A stretch of DNA of 64,000 bases from Massilia sp. W12 (GTDB lineage: Bacteria; Pseudomonadota; Gammaproteobacteria; Burkholderiales; Burkholderiaceae_D), in NCBI RefSeq assembly GCF_037300705.1, contig NZ_CP147776.1, positions 1,922,001 to 1,986,000 of the forward strand, in the 5' to 3' direction. The notes beneath the pieces are model-generated. The model saw nothing but the letters and a program-made list of their open reading frames with translations. It did not search any database and had not been told where the DNA came from. The position numbers and the translations under genes were made by a program. Shown here piece after piece: positions 42,800 through 52,779 of the stretch (positions are counted from its first letter, which is position 1; each line of letters starts with the position of its first letter).

Positions 42800-43153
42800 A
42801 TGGCCAAACTCAGCACTCATGTTTTAGACACGCACAGCGGACGCCCGGCGCATGGCATGCAATTGCAATTGCACCGCTTGAGCAACGGCCAGTCCGAATT
42901 GCTGTTGAGCGCGCGCACCAATGCCGATGGCCGGCTGGATGCGCCGCTGTTGCAAGGCGAGAGCATGCAGACTGGGCGCTACAGCCTGACGTTTCAAGCG
43001 GCAGAGTATTTCCGCGCGCAGGGCATGGACTTGCCCGAGCCTGCATTTCTGGAAGAAGTTTGTATTCAATTCGGAATTGCCGACGCCAGCCAAAACTACC
43101 ATGTGCCGCTGGTGCTTACGCCCTGGAGTTATGCGACTTATCGCGGCAGCTGA
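42800..43153 (+). CDS. uraH: 5-hydroxyisourate hydrolase
   Basis: The 117-residue transthyretin-like protein begins LSTHVLDTHSGRPA and ends in the diagnostic YRGS. The conserved THVLD histidine and the C-terminal tetrapeptide form the active site of this tetrameric enzyme, which converts 5-hydroxyisourate to OHCU in urate breakdown. AAGGAG precedes the ATG. No other purine-catabolism gene lies nearby, so it is an isolated member of the pathway here. Confidence 0.92.
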   Translation: MAKLSTHVLDTHSGRPAHGMQLQLHRLSNGQSELLLSARTNADGRLDAPLLQGESMQTGRYSLTFQAAEYFRAQGMDLPEPAFLEEVCIQFGIADASQNYHVPLVLTPWSYATYRGS

Positions 43154-43220
43154 GCGCAGCGTGCAAGCGCGTATGCTGTTTGATATGATTGCATATTGAT
43201 TTGACTGTGTGGAGAGAAAC

Positions 43221-43568
43221 ATGCAAACCTGGCCGCTGAATGAAGCAGAAAAAGGATTGATTGCTTTTGAAGTCAGTAACGTTTTGCTTACGCCGTCTGC
43301 TGTGGCGCGGCGCTTGCGCCGGATTGCGGGCGTGAGTCAGGTTCAAGTCCGGCCCCTGTTTTCCAGCCAGGATGCGGAAGTTCATGTCAGATTCCAATAT
43401 CAGGGGCAGGACTGCGTGGTGTGGGAGCCATATGGCGACAGCTCACGCTACTGGATCGGCCCGGCTGATGCGCAGGCGCAGCCGACGGCGTCGCTGGCAG
43501 CGTTGGAGCAGGCTTTCAGACAACAAGCTGGCGTCTTGCAAGCTGTATTCAAGCGGCTTGGTTTGTGA
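43221..43568 (+). CDS. Hypothetical protein
   Basis: The 115-residue protein starts at the ATG after GGAGAG. It is soluble and has no signal peptide. It begins WPLNEAEKGLIAFEVSNVLL and contains an Arg-rich helix (VARRLRRIAGV) and a Trp/Tyr-containing central part (VWEPYGDSSRYWIG). I do not recognise the family. It ends 14 bases before the convergent acetyltransferase gene. Confidence 0.7.
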   Translation: MQTWPLNEAEKGLIAFEVSNVLLTPSAVARRLRRIAGVSQVQVRPLFSSQDAEVHVRFQYQGQDCVVWEPYGDSSRYWIGPADAQAQPTASLAALEQAFRQQAGVLQAVFKRLGL

Positions 43569-43582
43569 AGGCGGGGCGGGCT

Positions 43583-44134
43583 TTATGCGCCGTCCCCGGG
43601 TATTCTGGAGTAGATAAAGTAATCGCGCGATTGGCCCCGGATGATTCTGAAATTGCGCAATCTGCCTTCCAGCACGAAACCGCATTTTTGCAATACCGCC
43701 TGGGAGGCCAGATTACTGTCCACCGCTGTGGCCTGGACTCTGCGCCAGCCGCGTTCTTTGAAGGCCCACTCCACCATCGCCAGCGCCAGCGCGCTGGCGA
43801 TGCCCCGGCCCCAGTAGTCCGGGTGCACGTCATAACTTAATTCCGCTGTCAAAAAACGCGGCATGATGGTGTGAAAGCTGGTGGCGGCGATGACTTTGTG
43901 CGGCGCGTCTTGCAGGGTGACGGCAAACATCATCGGCGCATTCGGCGCTTCGCCCCAAAAGGGGGCAAATTGGGTGCGCAAATCCTCCAGACTTTGATAA
44001 TTGGCGCTGGTGTGCTGCAAAACTTGCGGCAAAAGCGCAAATTCGGCCCAGGATGGCAAGTCGGACATCTCCATTTTACGGATGCGCAAACCGGGCATTG
44101 CGGTTTGCGGCATCGTCATGTCTGCAGCATTCAT
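43583..44134 (-). CDS. GNAT-family N-acetyltransferase (RimJ/RimL type)
   Basis: The protein has 183 residues from an ATG with AGAG upstream; an ATG at 44158 is an alternative. The acetyl-CoA motif reads VHPDYWGRGIASALALAMVEWAF, followed by LASQAVLQKCGFVLEGRLR, the standard end of RimJ/RimL-type domains. It likely acetylates a protein N-terminus or small molecule; the substrate cannot be told. Its 5' end faces the heat-shock promoter of grpE across about 80 bases. Confidence 0.85.
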   Translation of the reverse strand: MNAADMTMPQTAMPGLRIRKMEMSDLPSWAEFALLPQVLQHTSANYQSLEDLRTQFAPFWGEAPNAPMMFAVTLQDAPHKVIAATSFHTIMPRFLTAELSYDVHPDYWGRGIASALALAMVEWAFKERGWRRVQATAVDSNLASQAVLQKCGFVLEGRLRNFRIIRGQSRDYFIYSRIPGDGA

Positions 44135-44213
44135 CTTGATCTCTTTGTGCTCATTCATCTGGAATTGTCGCATTCTGCTTGTGCAAAAGCGCAGAAAAAA
44201 GTGAAAAAACGCT

Positions 44214-44241
44214 CTTGAAACCCGCTTGAATAACCCCATAT
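44214..44241 (+). promoter_or_regulatory. Sigma-32 heat-shock promoter of grpE
   Basis: CTTGAAA (44214-44220) and CCCCATAT (44234-44241) are separated by 13 bases, an almost perfect match to the RpoH consensus. It lies 65 bases before the grpE start. Confidence 0.85.
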
Positions 44242-44306
44242 GGCGTCGGGTTAAACCATTCCTGCAATTACAGTAACACACTACATTTTACAGTTGGAGG
44301 CTTTCC

Positions 44307-44858
44307 ATGCAAGAACAGCAAGAAGAACAACTTGCAAAAGGCGCTGAGGCGCCGGCAGCGGCAGAAAATTTTGAAGGATTGCCAGGCGCCAATGCGCCGG
44401 CTGATTTACTGGCGCAGTTGCAAGCTGCAGAGCAAAAAGTTGCTGAACTGCAAGACGCTTTCATGCGCGCGCGCGCAGAAGGCGAAAACATCCGCCGCCG
44501 CGCGCAGGAAGATATCAGCAAGGCGCATAAATTCGCCGTCGAGAGTTTTGCTGAAAGCCTGTTGCCGGTCAAAGACAGTCTGGAAATGGCTTTGAAAGTT
44601 GAAGCCCCCACCGTTGAATCCATCAAAGAAGGCGTCGAAATGACGCTCAAACAACTCTCCAGCGCATTCGAGCGCAACCGTCTGCTCGAAGTAACCCCGG
44701 CGCGCGGCGAAAAACTCGATCCGATGAAGCATCAGGCGGTGTCCATGGTGCCAGCTGAGCAGGAAGCCAATACGGTGGTCGATGTGCTGCAAAAAGGCTA
44801 TATGATCGCCGACCGTCTGTTGCGTCCGGCGATTGTCACCGTGGCCCAGGCGAAATAA
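44307..44858 (+). CDS. grpE: Nucleotide exchange factor GrpE
   Basis: The 183-residue protein has an acidic, Glu/Gln-rich N-terminus, the long coiled coil ([19 protein letters not shown]), the IRRRAQED region and the C-terminal beta wing with DPMKHQAVS and [11 protein letters not shown]. It releases ADP from DnaK as a dimer. GGAGG precedes the ATG. It is the first gene of grpE-dnaK-dnaJ and lies under a sigma-32 promoter. Confidence 0.96.
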   Translation: MQEQQEEQLAKGAEAPAAAENFEGLPGANAPADLLAQLQAAEQKVAELQDAFMRARAEGENIRRRAQEDISKAHKFAVESFAESLLPVKDSLEMALKVEAPTVESIKEGVEMTLKQLSSAFERNRLLEVTPARGEKLDPMKHQAVSMVPAEQEANTVVDVLQKGYMIADRLLRPAIVTVAQAK

Positions 44859-44897
44859 TTCAGCGGGCGCGATTTGGCTGAAAACAGCATAAAAATG

Positions 44898-44927
44898 CTA
44901 TTGAAATGCCGCCAAATGCGCCTATAT
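44898..44927 (+). promoter_or_regulatory. Possible second sigma-32 promoter before dnaK
   Basis: TATTGAAA and CCTATAT lie 14 bases apart in the 130-base gap before dnaK. The match is weaker than the grpE promoter. Confidence 0.4.
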
Positions 44928-44989
44928 CCGGCTCAACGGATTCAAACGAATCACATGAATAACACTGCATACATACAAGGATAAACATC

Positions 44990-46921
44990 ATGGGCAAAAT
45001 TATCGGCATCGACCTGGGTACTACCAACTCCTGCGTTTCTCTGGTGGAAAACGGGCAACCCAAAGTGATTGAAAACGCGGAAGGCGCGCGCACCACCCCT
45101 TCCATCATCGCTTATCAGGAAGACGGTGAAATTCTGGTTGGCGCACCGGCCAAGCGCCAGGCGGTGACCAATCCCCGCAACACCCTGTACGCGGTGAAGC
45201 GTCTGATCGGTCGCAAATTTGAAGAAAAAGAAGTGCAAAAAGACATCAGCCTGATGCCGTATTCCATCGTCAAGGCTGACAATGGCGACGCCTGGGTAGG
45301 CGTGCGCGACAAAAAACTGGCGCCGCCGCAAATTTCTGCGGAAGTGCTGCGCAAGATGAAAAAGACCGCCGAAGACTATCTGGGCGAAGAAGTGACTGAA
45401 GCCGTGATCACTGTGCCGGCCTACTTCAATGACGCACAGCGCCAGGCCACCAAGGATGCTGGCCGCATCGCCGGTCTGGAAGTCAAGCGCATCATCAATG
45501 AACCGACCGCAGCCGCGCTGGCCTTTGGCCTGGACAAAGGCGAAAAGGGCGACCGCAAAATCGCCGTGTATGACTTGGGCGGCGGCACCTTTGACGTGTC
45601 GATCATCGAAATCGCTGACGTTGAAGGCGAAAAACAATTTGAAGTGCTGTCCACCAATGGCGACACTTTCCTGGGCGGTGAAGACTTCGACCAGCGCGTG
45701 ATTGATTACATCATTGAAGAATTCAAGAAAATCAACGGTCTGGATCTGAAGAAAGACCCGATCGCGCTGCAACGCATCAAGGCTTCCGCAGAACGCGCCA
45801 AGATCGAACTGTCTTCTTCGCAGCAAACCGAAATCAATGAGCCGTATATCGCCATGGCCAATGGCGCGCCGGTGCACTTGAATATGAAGATTACCCGCGC
45901 CAAGCTGGAAGCGCTGGTGGAAGACCTGATCACGAAAACCATCGAACCCTGCCGCATCGCGATTAAAGACGCCGGCGTGAAGGTCAGCGATATCGACGAC
46001 ATCATCCTGGTGGGCGGTATGACCCGTATGCCGAAAGTGCAGGAGAAGGTCAAGGAATTCTTCGGCAAAGACCCGCGTAAAGACGTGAATCCGGACGAAG
46101 CGGTGGCGGTGGGTGCGGCGATTCAAGGTTCGGTGCTGGCCGGCGACCGCAAAGACTTGCTGTTGCTGGACGTGACTCCGCTCTCCCTGGGCATTGAAAC
46201 CCTGGGCGGCGTGATGACCAAGATGATCCAGAAGAACACCACGATCCCGACCAAGTTCAGCCAAACCTTCTCCACTGCTGACGACAATCAGCCGGCGGTG
46301 ACGATCAAGGTGTTCCAGGGTGAGCGCGAAATGGCGGCGGGCAATAAGAGCCTGGGTGAATTCAATCTGGAAGGCATTCCGCCGGCCCCGCGCGGCGTGC
46401 CGCAAATCGAAGTCACCTTCGATATCGACGCCAACGGCATTTTGCATGTGGGCGCGAAAGACAAGGCCACCGGCAAAGAAAACAAGATCACCATCAAGGC
46501 CAATTCGGGCTTGAGCGAAGATGAAATCCAAAAGATGGTGAAAGATGCGGAACTCAATGCCGCTGAAGACAAGAAGTTGAAAGAACTGGCTGAGTCGCGC
46601 AATCAGGCAGACGCCATGGTGCACTCGACCCGCAAATCGCTGTCCGAATACGGCGACAAGCTCGAAGCTGGCGAAAAGGAAAAGATCGAAGCTGCGATCA
46701 AAGACCTGGAAGACAGCATCAAGAGCAGCGACAAGGCGGAAATCGACGCCAAGCTGGCGGCATTGTCCACCGCAGCGCAAAAGCTGGGTGAAAAGATGTA
46801 TGCCGATATGCAAGCCAAGCAGGCGGCGGGCGGTGCTGAAGGCGCCGGCGCGGCAGGCGCGCAAGCCAAGGATGACGACGTGGTCGATGCCGAGTTCAAA
46901 GAAGTCAAGGACAAGCAATAA
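44990..46921 (+). CDS. dnaK: Molecular chaperone DnaK (Hsp70)
   Basis: The 643-residue protein starts [15 protein letters not shown], the Hsp70 phosphate-binding loop. It carries the signature patterns [13 protein letters not shown] and [12 protein letters not shown], the linker [15 protein letters not shown], and the C-terminal tail [12 protein letters not shown]. Length and motifs are complete. It folds nascent and stressed proteins together with DnaJ and GrpE, which flank it. Confidence 0.98.
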   Translation: MGKIIGIDLGTTNSCVSLVENGQPKVIENAEGARTTPSIIAYQEDGEILVGAPAKRQAVTNPRNTLYAVKRLIGRKFEEKEVQKDISLMPYSIVKADNGDAWVGVRDKKLAPPQISAEVLRKMKKTAEDYLGEEVTEAVITVPAYFNDAQRQATKDAGRIAGLEVKRIINEPTAAALAFGLDKGEKGDRKIAVYDLGGGTFDVSIIEIADVEGEKQFEVLSTNGDTFLGGEDFDQRVIDYIIEEFKKINGLDLKKDPIALQRIKASAERAKIELSSSQQTEINEPYIAMANGAPVHLNMKITRAKLEALVEDLITKTIEPCRIAIKDAGVKVSDIDDIILVGGMTRMPKVQEKVKEFFGKDPRKDVNPDEAVAVGAAIQGSVLAGDRKDLLLLDVTPLSLGIETLGGVMTKMIQKNTTIPTKFSQTFSTADDNQPAVTIKVFQGEREMAAGNKSLGEFNLEGIPPAPRGVPQIEVTFDIDANGILHVGAKDKATGKENKITIKANSGLSEDEIQKMVKDAELNAAEDKKLKELAESRNQADAMVHSTRKSLSEYGDKLEAGEKEKIEAAIKDLEDSIKSSDKAEIDAKLAALSTAAQKLGEKMYADMQAKQAAGGAEGAGAAGAQAKDDDVVDAEFKEVKDKQ

Positions 46922-46944
46922 GATCGCAACCGGGTGCGCCCGGC

Positions 46945-46980
46945 AGCCGGGGCGAGGGGCTTGCGCCTTGCCCCGGCTTT
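46945..46980 (+). terminator. Hairpin between dnaK and dnaJ
   Basis: Arms AGCCGGGGC and GCCCCGGCT are followed by a short TTT. It may be an attenuating terminator that lowers dnaJ relative to dnaK, or a processing or stability element. Confidence 0.5.
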
Positions 46981-47051
46981 GAACATTTGAGCGCCTGAAA
47001 AGCGCAAAACCATGCCGCCGCTGTGCGGCGTACAAGGGATAGGTGCCTGAA

Positions 47052-48176
47052 ATGGCAAAGCGAGATTATTACGAAGTTCTGGGTCTGGCGAAAAACGCCA
47101 GCGAGGACGAAATCAAAAAGGCTTACCGCAAGCTGGCGATGAAATATCACCCGGACCGCAATCCGGACAGCAAGGAAGCCGAGGAAAAGTTCAAGGAAGT
47201 CAAAGAAGCCTACGAAATGCTGTCCGATGGCGATAAGCGCGCAGCGTATGACCGCTATGGCCATGCCGGGGTGGATCCGAATATGGGCGCGGGCGGCGGC
47301 GGTGGTTTTGGCGGCGGCGGTTTTGCCGATGCCTTTGGCGACATCTTTGGCGATATTTTCGGCGGTGGCCGCAGTCGTGGCGGGCCGCAGGTGTACAAGG
47401 GCGCGGATCTGCGCTATGTGCTCGAAGTCAGCTTGGAGCAGGCGGCGTTGGGACATACCGACACCATCAGCATCAATGCCTGGGACAGCTGCGACACCTG
47501 TCACGGGACGGGCGCCAAACCCGGCACTTCGCCGACCACCTGCAACACTTGCGGCGGGCATGGCCAGGTGCGCATGCAGCAGGGTTTTTTCAGCATTCAG
47601 CAAACCTGCCCGAAATGTCATGGCACCGGCAAGGTGATCCCGGAGCCGTGCACGGCGTGCGGCGGGGTTGGCAATATCAAGCGCAAGAAAACGCTGGAAG
47701 TCAAGATTCCGGCCGGCATCGATCACGGCATGCGCATCCGCCATACCGGGCATGGCGAGCCGGGCGTGAATGGCGGCCCGCCGGGTGATTTGCATGTGGA
47801 AATCCACATCAAACCGCATCCGGTATTCCAGCGCGAAGGCGATGACTTGCACTGCGAGATGCCGATTTCTTACGCCAAGGCGGCTTTGGGCGGGGAAATT
47901 GAAGTGCCGACCTTAAACGGCAAAGTCAGCTTCTCGATTCCTGAGGGCACCCAATCGGGCAAGACTTTCCGCCTGCGCGGCAAAGGCGTCAAAGGGGTGC
48001 GTTCGGGTTATGCCGGCGATTTGTTCTGTCATGTGATGGTGGAAACGCCGGTCAAACTGACCGAGCGGCAAAAAGAATTGCTGCGCGAATTCGACAGCCT
48101 GACGGATGAAGGCGGCGGCAAACATATGCCGCAGCGCAAATCCTGGTTTGACAAAGCGCGCGAGTTCTTCGGTTAA
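47052..48176 (+). CDS. dnaJ: Co-chaperone DnaJ (Hsp40)
   Basis: The 374-residue protein has a J domain with the HPD motif (YHPDRN), a Gly/Phe-rich linker, four zinc-binding CxxCxGxG-type repeats ([32 protein letters not shown]) and the C-terminal substrate-binding region. It stimulates DnaK ATPase and delivers substrates. A GTG nine bases upstream is a less likely start. Confidence 0.97.
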   Translation: MAKRDYYEVLGLAKNASEDEIKKAYRKLAMKYHPDRNPDSKEAEEKFKEVKEAYEMLSDGDKRAAYDRYGHAGVDPNMGAGGGGGFGGGGFADAFGDIFGDIFGGGRSRGGPQVYKGADLRYVLEVSLEQAALGHTDTISINAWDSCDTCHGTGAKPGTSPTTCNTCGGHGQVRMQQGFFSIQQTCPKCHGTGKVIPEPCTACGGVGNIKRKKTLEVKIPAGIDHGMRIRHTGHGEPGVNGGPPGDLHVEIHIKPHPVFQREGDDLHCEMPISYAKAALGGEIEVPTLNGKVSFSIPEGTQSGKTFRLRGKGVKGVRSGYAGDLFCHVMVETPVKLTERQKELLREFDSLTDEGGGKHMPQRKSWFDKAREFFG

Positions 48177-48194
48177 CGCCGCGACTGCTGTTTG

Positions 48195-48231
48195 AAAAAG
48201 GGAGGTGGTCTGCAACCATCTCCCTTTTTTT
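48195..48231 (+). terminator. Intrinsic terminator after dnaJ
   Basis: A GGGAGGTGGT/ACCATCTCCC stem (one G-T pair) with a 5-base loop is followed by a T8 run and preceded by an A run, so it may work in both directions. Confidence 0.85.
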
Positions 48232-48405
48232 CTGTGCCGATACCCCATGCACAGCAAGTTTTGCTTACAATATGAAACGATCATGCCAACAGTGTGAATT
48301 CATGCACGCCGCACGCTATCCGCATCCGGTTTGCATGCAAATAATACTTAGCGCGCCAGTTTGACTGAGCGCGCCTGATCGCAGATGCATTTTTTTGGAG
48401 AGAAC

Positions 48406-49023
48406 ATGAACAAGTGGGCATTGCTTGTCAGACAAACGGTTTTTGCAGCGTCGCTGCTGTGTGCGCAACAAGCTTTTGCGCTGGAAGTTTCCGGCGTCAA
48501 AGTCGATGAAACAGTCAAGGTGGGCAACACTGAACTCAAACTCAATGGCGCCGGGGTGCGCTATAAATCGTTGTTCAAGGTGTATGTCGCCGCGCTTTAT
48601 CTGCAAGAGCCGAAGACGAATGTGCCTGATGTGTTGAACGCCACCGGCCCGCGCCGCCTGGTGCTGTCGATGTTGCGTGAGGTCAGCTCGGAAGCGTTCG
48701 GCCAAAGTTTTATGGATGGTTTGAACAAGAATTCCAATAAAGCTGAAAAAAGCAAAATCATCATCCAGATGCAAAAATTCGGCGAAATGTTCGCCTCCAT
48801 TCCTGAGCTGAAAAAAGGCGATGTGGTGGCCATTGAATGGCAGCCGAATGTCGGCTCGGTGTGCACGCTCAACGGCAAACGCGTGGGCGAAGTCTTTCCG
48901 GATATCGCTTTCTTTAATGCTTTGCTCAAAATCTGGCTTGGCGATTCGCCGGCTGACGCCTCTTTGAAACGCGCGATGCTGGGCGAGAAGCCGGACAGCG
49001 GCGTGCGCCAACGCGAAAACTGA
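48406..49023 (+). CDS. Exported chalcone-isomerase-like protein
   Basis: The 205-residue protein has a signal peptide ending AFA. It then shows the pattern of bacterial chalcone-isomerase-like proteins: VSGVKVDETVKVGNTELKLNGAG, RYKSLFKVYVAALYL and a late GEVFPDIAFFNALLKIWLG. Bacterial members are thought to be fatty-acid-binding folds rather than flavonoid enzymes. GGAG precedes the ATG. It is monocistronic between two terminator hairpins. Confidence 0.82.
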   Translation: MNKWALLVRQTVFAASLLCAQQAFALEVSGVKVDETVKVGNTELKLNGAGVRYKSLFKVYVAALYLQEPKTNVPDVLNATGPRRLVLSMLREVSSEAFGQSFMDGLNKNSNKAEKSKIIIQMQKFGEMFASIPELKKGDVVAIEWQPNVGSVCTLNGKRVGEVFPDIAFFNALLKIWLGDSPADASLKRAMLGEKPDSGVRQREN

Positions 49024-49037
49024 TCCCTTCCACTTTC

Positions 49038-49068
49038 AACCGCACCGGATCAAAACGGTGCGGTTTCT
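49038..49068 (+). terminator. Hairpin after the chalcone-isomerase-like gene
   Basis: Arms AACCGCACC and GGTGCGGTT are followed by TCTCC. It ends only a few bases before the ATG of the carbonic anhydrase gene, so it either ends the upstream transcript or masks the ribosome binding region of the next gene. Confidence 0.6.
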
Positions 49069-49072
49069 CCGC

Positions 49073-49750
49073 ATGTCTGAAAACAGCAAAACCAATATCA
49101 AGGATTTATTGCGCAACAACCGCCAATGGGCGGCGCAGATGGTGGCGCATGATCCGGATTTCTTCCGCAAACTGGCGGCCCAGCAAGCTCCGGAATATCT
49201 ATGGATAGGTTGCTCGGACAGCCGGGTGCCGGCCAATGAGATTGTCGGTCTGGCGCCGGGCGAGTTGTTCGTGCACCGAAACATTGCGAATGTGGTGGTG
49301 TATACCGATTTGAATTGTCTTTCCGTGCTGCAATTTGCGGTGGATATGCTCAAGGTGCGCCATGTGATTGTGTGCGGCCACTATGGCTGCTCAGGGGTGC
49401 ATGCGGCGATGGCGCATAAGCGCGTCGGTCTGGCCGATAACTGGCTGCGTCATGTGCAGGACGTGCAGCAAAAATACGATGTGTATCTGGGCGATGCGCT
49501 GCCTTCGCGCGCGCGGCTGGATCGCATGTGCGAGCTGAATGTGATTGAACAGGTGGCCAATGTGTGTCAAACCACCGTGGTGCATGACGCCTGGGAGCGT
49601 GGGCAAGCGTTGAGCGTGCATGGCTGGATTTACGGCTTGAAAGATGGCTTGCTGCGCAATCTCGGCATTACCGTCGATGGCCCGGAGCATCTGGAGGCGC
49701 AAATGAGCTGCGCATTGCAACGCTATGAAGATGGGGGAGAGGCAAAATGA
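49073..49750 (+). CDS. can: Beta-class carbonic anhydrase
   Basis: The protein has 225 residues with zinc ligands C47, H103 and C106 and the Asp49-Arg51 dyad in CSDSR, plus GHYGCSG. It catalyses reversible CO2 hydration in the cytoplasm. No ribosome binding site is visible because a hairpin occupies the upstream bases; a GTG at 49058 is an alternative start. It overlaps the next gene by four bases. Confidence 0.93.
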   Translation: MSENSKTNIKDLLRNNRQWAAQMVAHDPDFFRKLAAQQAPEYLWIGCSDSRVPANEIVGLAPGELFVHRNIANVVVYTDLNCLSVLQFAVDMLKVRHVIVCGHYGCSGVHAAMAHKRVGLADNWLRHVQDVQQKYDVYLGDALPSRARLDRMCELNVIEQVANVCQTTVVHDAWERGQALSVHGWIYGLKDGLLRNLGITVDGPEHLEAQMSCALQRYEDGGEAK

Positions 49751-50499
49751 CGCGCGCTGTCAGTCTGGTGGACGCCTTGAAACGCGAATTAAAAGCGCGC
49801 GGTATTACCTATGCCGAATTGGCGCGCCGCATCGATATGTCGGAAGCCTCGGTCAAGCGCATGTTTGCGCAGAAAAATTTCACGCTTTCGCGCTTTGATC
49901 AGATTTTGCAAGCTTCCGGCGTCGATTTTGCCGAGTTGACGGCAGGCGAGGGCATGGAAGCGAATTTGATTTCGCAACTCACTTTGCAGCAGGAAAAGGA
50001 AATCACGGCCGATTTGAAGCTTTTGATTGTGGCGGTATCGGCGCTTAATCAAGTGCCGCTGGAAAACATCATGAGCGAATTCGGCATTTCCGAGCCGGAG
50101 TTGATCAAATATCTGGTGCGTTTGGATCGCATCGGCTTTTTGCAATTGCTGCCGAATAACCGCATCAAGCTGCTGGTGTCGCGCACCTTCCGCTGGTTGC
50201 CGCATGGGCCGATTCAAATGTATTTCCAGCAAATGGCGGCAAATGATTTTCTGGCGGCGCGCTTTGATGGCGAACGCGAAAGCATGCAGGTGGTGAATGT
50301 GATGCTGTCTGACGCCTCAATCCGTATCGTCTTGACGCGCTTGAAGGCATTGGCGCGTGAAGTGGCGCAATTGCACCAGCAGGACGCCAAACTGCCCTTC
50401 GCCGACCGCCATGCGCTGTCTTGTTTGTTGGCCGCGCGTCCCTGGGTGCCGCGCACCTTTGTCAATTTCAAACGGCCCGGCATGCAGGAAGACGAGTGA
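49747..50499 (+). CDS. XRE-type helix-turn-helix regulator
   Basis: The 250-residue protein has an N-terminal HTH (TYAELARRIDMSEASVKRMF, about 22-41) followed by a 180-residue helical domain of unknown ligand. This fused form is common in Burkholderiales. The four-base overlap with the carbonic anhydrase gene implies co-expression, but a regulatory link to it is only an inference. Confidence 0.83.
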   Translation: MTRAVSLVDALKRELKARGITYAELARRIDMSEASVKRMFAQKNFTLSRFDQILQASGVDFAELTAGEGMEANLISQLTLQQEKEITADLKLLIVAVSALNQVPLENIMSEFGISEPELIKYLVRLDRIGFLQLLPNNRIKLLVSRTFRWLPHGPIQMYFQQMAANDFLAARFDGERESMQVVNVMLSDASIRIVLTRLKALAREVAQLHQQDAKLPFADRHALSCLLAARPWVPRTFVNFKRPGMQEDE

Positions 50500-50505
50500 G
50501 CCGAT

Positions 50506-50525
50506 GGGGCGGCATATGCCGCCCC
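50506..50525. terminator. Palindrome between convergent genes
   Basis: A 20-base perfect palindrome (GGGGCGGCAT and its complement) directly follows the regulator stop codon and precedes the end of the opposing GST gene. It has no T tract. Confidence 0.45.
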
Positions 50526-50550
50526 GCCGCCAGTCCAAAAGATCCTGAGA

Positions 50551-51366
50551 TCAAGCCTTGCTTTTCGCCCGCACCACGTTTTTGGCGTAGGTCTGCTCCA
50601 GATAATGAATGATGTCATCTGACTCAAAAATACTGGCGCCGCTGTTCGGGTCATGCAACATTGGAATCTGCACCTTGCCATACTGCTGCAAAAACTGCTC
50701 CCGCTTGCTGCCCGGCAGTGGCTGGTATGGCCCGGGCGCCAGGCGGCGTTTGGCCGGCCCCATCTCACCCCATTGCTGCTTACCGACATTGATCAAATGA
50801 TAAGGCAGCTCCAGCGCACATAAACGTTCGCGCACCAGCCGCGCATAGGGGCTGGATTCAAAGCTGTACAAACTCAACATCTTGCGCGGCTGGCTTGCGG
50901 GTTCGGCCTGAATCGGGCCTAGCCCGCGTCCCAGTCCGCGCGCCATCCCGGCGAATTGCGCATTCATGCGGTTGATGCGGCCCGGTTGCAGGCGGATATG
51001 CGGCGCCTGTCCCAGATATTGGGCAAACAGATATTCAATAATCGGCTTCGCGCCGGCCATCACTTTGCCGGTGTTGGGGTCGTGCAGCAGTGGCAGTTCC
51101 GGCTGGCTGTGCAGGGCGCGCGCCTGCAGTTGCAGCCGTTTGCGTTGATGCCGCTGCCCGCCTTTGGGGCAGGGGTAAATCACGGCATCCAGATTCAATT
51201 CGGTCAACACTTCGCGCACCTGGCGGCATTGCGCATCGTCTTCACGGTCAAATAATTCCAATTCCTGCGCCGGCGTGTGGGAAGGCAGTTTGCCCCAGGT
51301 GCCATTCCATAAACGCAGGCTGGACGTCAGCACTGAAGAGCCGATTTCAAACGGGGTGGGTGGCAT
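50551..51366 (-). CDS. Protein with two glutathione S-transferase N-terminal domains
   Basis: The 271-residue protein contains two thioredoxin-fold halves. Each has the cis-Pro and loop pattern of GST N-domains (LPLLHDPNTGKVMAGAKPII and IPMLHDPNSGASIFESDDII), with no C-terminal helical GST domain. The first half has a CxxC-like neighbourhood near YPCPKGG and the second SFESSPYARLVRERL. It may be a glutathione-dependent redox or binding protein; no substrate is evident. The start could also be a GTG nine bases upstream. Confidence 0.78.
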   Translation of the reverse strand: MPPTPFEIGSSVLTSSLRLWNGTWGKLPSHTPAQELELFDREDDAQCRQVREVLTELNLDAVIYPCPKGGQRHQRKRLQLQARALHSQPELPLLHDPNTGKVMAGAKPIIEYLFAQYLGQAPHIRLQPGRINRMNAQFAGMARGLGRGLGPIQAEPASQPRKMLSLYSFESSPYARLVRERLCALELPYHLINVGKQQWGEMGPAKRRLAPGPYQPLPGSKREQFLQQYGKVQIPMLHDPNSGASIFESDDIIHYLEQTYAKNVVRAKSKA

Positions 51367-51512
51367 GATGATCACTTATCACAGGGGGTATGTCGGGAAA
51401 ATAATGCAAGTCCCTGTATCTCCTTGTTTTTGATGATAGCAGGTCTGCCCCCTGATGTGAAACAGCTGAGCGCGCGCAATGCGGTGGACGATGGAACTGC
51501 GCGGCAGGGGAA

Positions 51513-51530
51513 GGCGGCCCGCAGGCCGCC
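51513..51530 (-). terminator. Hairpin after panB
   Basis: Arms GGCGGCC and GGCCGCC lie just downstream of the panB stop codon. On the minus strand the stem is followed by TTCCCC, so it is only a moderate candidate for the end of the operon. Confidence 0.45.
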
Positions 51531-51536
51531 AGTGAC

Positions 51537-52403
51537 TCAGAAACAATGCTCAGGCGCGGGAAAGCTGCCATCCTTGACCGCTTTCACATAGGCGGCAAAG
51601 GCCGCCACGATATCGGCGGAACCCGGCATGAAATTGCGCACAAACTTGGCTTTGCGGCCCGGGTACACGCCCAGCATATCGTGCATCACCAGCACTTGCC
51701 CGGCGCAATCGGGGCCGGCCCCGATGCCAATCGTCGGGATGTGCAGCAAGTCGGTGGTTTCCTTGCCCAGATGCGAAGGAATTGCTTCCAGCACCAGCAT
51801 CATGGCCCCGGCGGCTTGCAGTTTCAGGGCGTCGTCTTTCAAGATGTTTGCGCTGTCCACCGTTTTGGCTTGCACCTTGTAGCCGCCCAATTGGTGCACC
51901 GATTGCGGCGTCAAGCCCAGATGCGCACACACCGGCACTGCGCGTTCGGTCAAAAAGCGCACCGTCGATTCGAGCCAGGCGCCGCCTTCGAGTTTCACCA
52001 TATGTGCGCCGGCTTGCATCATTTTCACTGCATTCGCATACGCTTGTTCCGGCGTGGCGTAGCTGCCAAACGGCATGTCAGCCACGATCAGCGCATGTTT
52101 GGCGCCGCGCGCCACGCTTGCCGTGTGGTACACGATGTCATCCACCGTCACCGGCAGGGTCGAGCTTTGGCCCTGGCACACCATGCCAAGCGAGTCGCCG
52201 ATTAACAGCACTTCCACGCCGGCCAATTCCATGGCGCTGGCGAAACTGGCGTCATAGCAAGTCAGCATGGCGATTTTGTCGCCACGCCCGCGCATCAAGG
52301 CTAAACCGGGGGCGGTAATGGGTTTGCTGAGCGCCTGCGGATGCGCCGTGGCGGCGGCTGCTGCGGCCGGGGGGGCGCCGCTTTCTTGCAGATATCCAGT
52401 CAT
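51537..52403 (-). CDS. panB: 3-methyl-2-oxobutanoate hydroxymethyltransferase
   Basis: The protein has 288 residues from the ATG after GGAAGGA. It carries [30 protein letters not shown] with its metal-binding Asp, MVKLEGG and [14 protein letters not shown]. It transfers a hydroxymethyl group to ketoisovalerate to make ketopantoate, the first committed step of pantothenate synthesis. panC is not next to it. It is the last gene of the seven-gene minus-strand operon. Confidence 0.95.
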   Translation of the reverse strand: MTGYLQESGAPPAAAAAATAHPQALSKPITAPGLALMRGRGDKIAMLTCYDASFASAMELAGVEVLLIGDSLGMVCQGQSSTLPVTVDDIVYHTASVARGAKHALIVADMPFGSYATPEQAYANAVKMMQAGAHMVKLEGGAWLESTVRFLTERAVPVCAHLGLTPQSVHQLGGYKVQAKTVDSANILKDDALKLQAAGAMMLVLEAIPSHLGKETTDLLHIPTIGIGAGPDCAGQVLVMHDMLGVYPGRKAKFVRNFMPGSADIVAAFAAYVKAVKDGSFPAPEHCF

Positions 52404-52417
52404 AAATAAATCCTTCC

Positions 52418-52765
52418 TTAACTGCGGAAAATAAACCAGACCGCGCCCATCATGCACAGCGCGGCCCAGAGGTAATCAAGTTTGAATGGCTGATTCATGT
52501 ACAGCATGGCGAAAGGGATGAACACCGACAGCGTAATCACTTCCTGCAGAATTTTCAGCTGCGCCAGCGAGAATTCGCCATGGCCGATGCGGTTGGCCGG
52601 CACTTGCAGCAGGTATTCAAACAAGGCGATGCCCCAGCTCACCAGGGCGGCGATCCACCAGGGTTTGCTGTTGAGATTTTTCAAGTGGCCATACCAGGCG
52701 AAGGTCATGAAGATATTCGACAAGATCAGCAAGCCTGTGGTTTGCAGCCAGACCGGAATTTGCAT
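52418..52765 (-). CDS. DMT-superfamily small membrane protein (DUF486)
   Basis: The 115-residue protein has four hydrophobic segments and the DUF486 pattern ([42 protein letters not shown]). The transported substrate, if any, is unknown. It sits between folK and panB with gaps of 14 bases on each side. Confidence 0.85.
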   Translation of the reverse strand: MQIPVWLQTTGLLILSNIFMTFAWYGHLKNLNSKPWWIAALVSWGIALFEYLLQVPANRIGHGEFSLAQLKILQEVITLSVFIPFAMLYMNQPFKLDYLWAALCMMGAVWFIFRS

Positions 52766-52779
52766 GTGCGCTCCCTGAT

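Noticed and set aside
44951-47035. 694-codon minus-strand frame opposite dnaK
   Set aside because: Long antisense frames are a known by-product of dnaK codon use; the sense strand is clearly dnaK.
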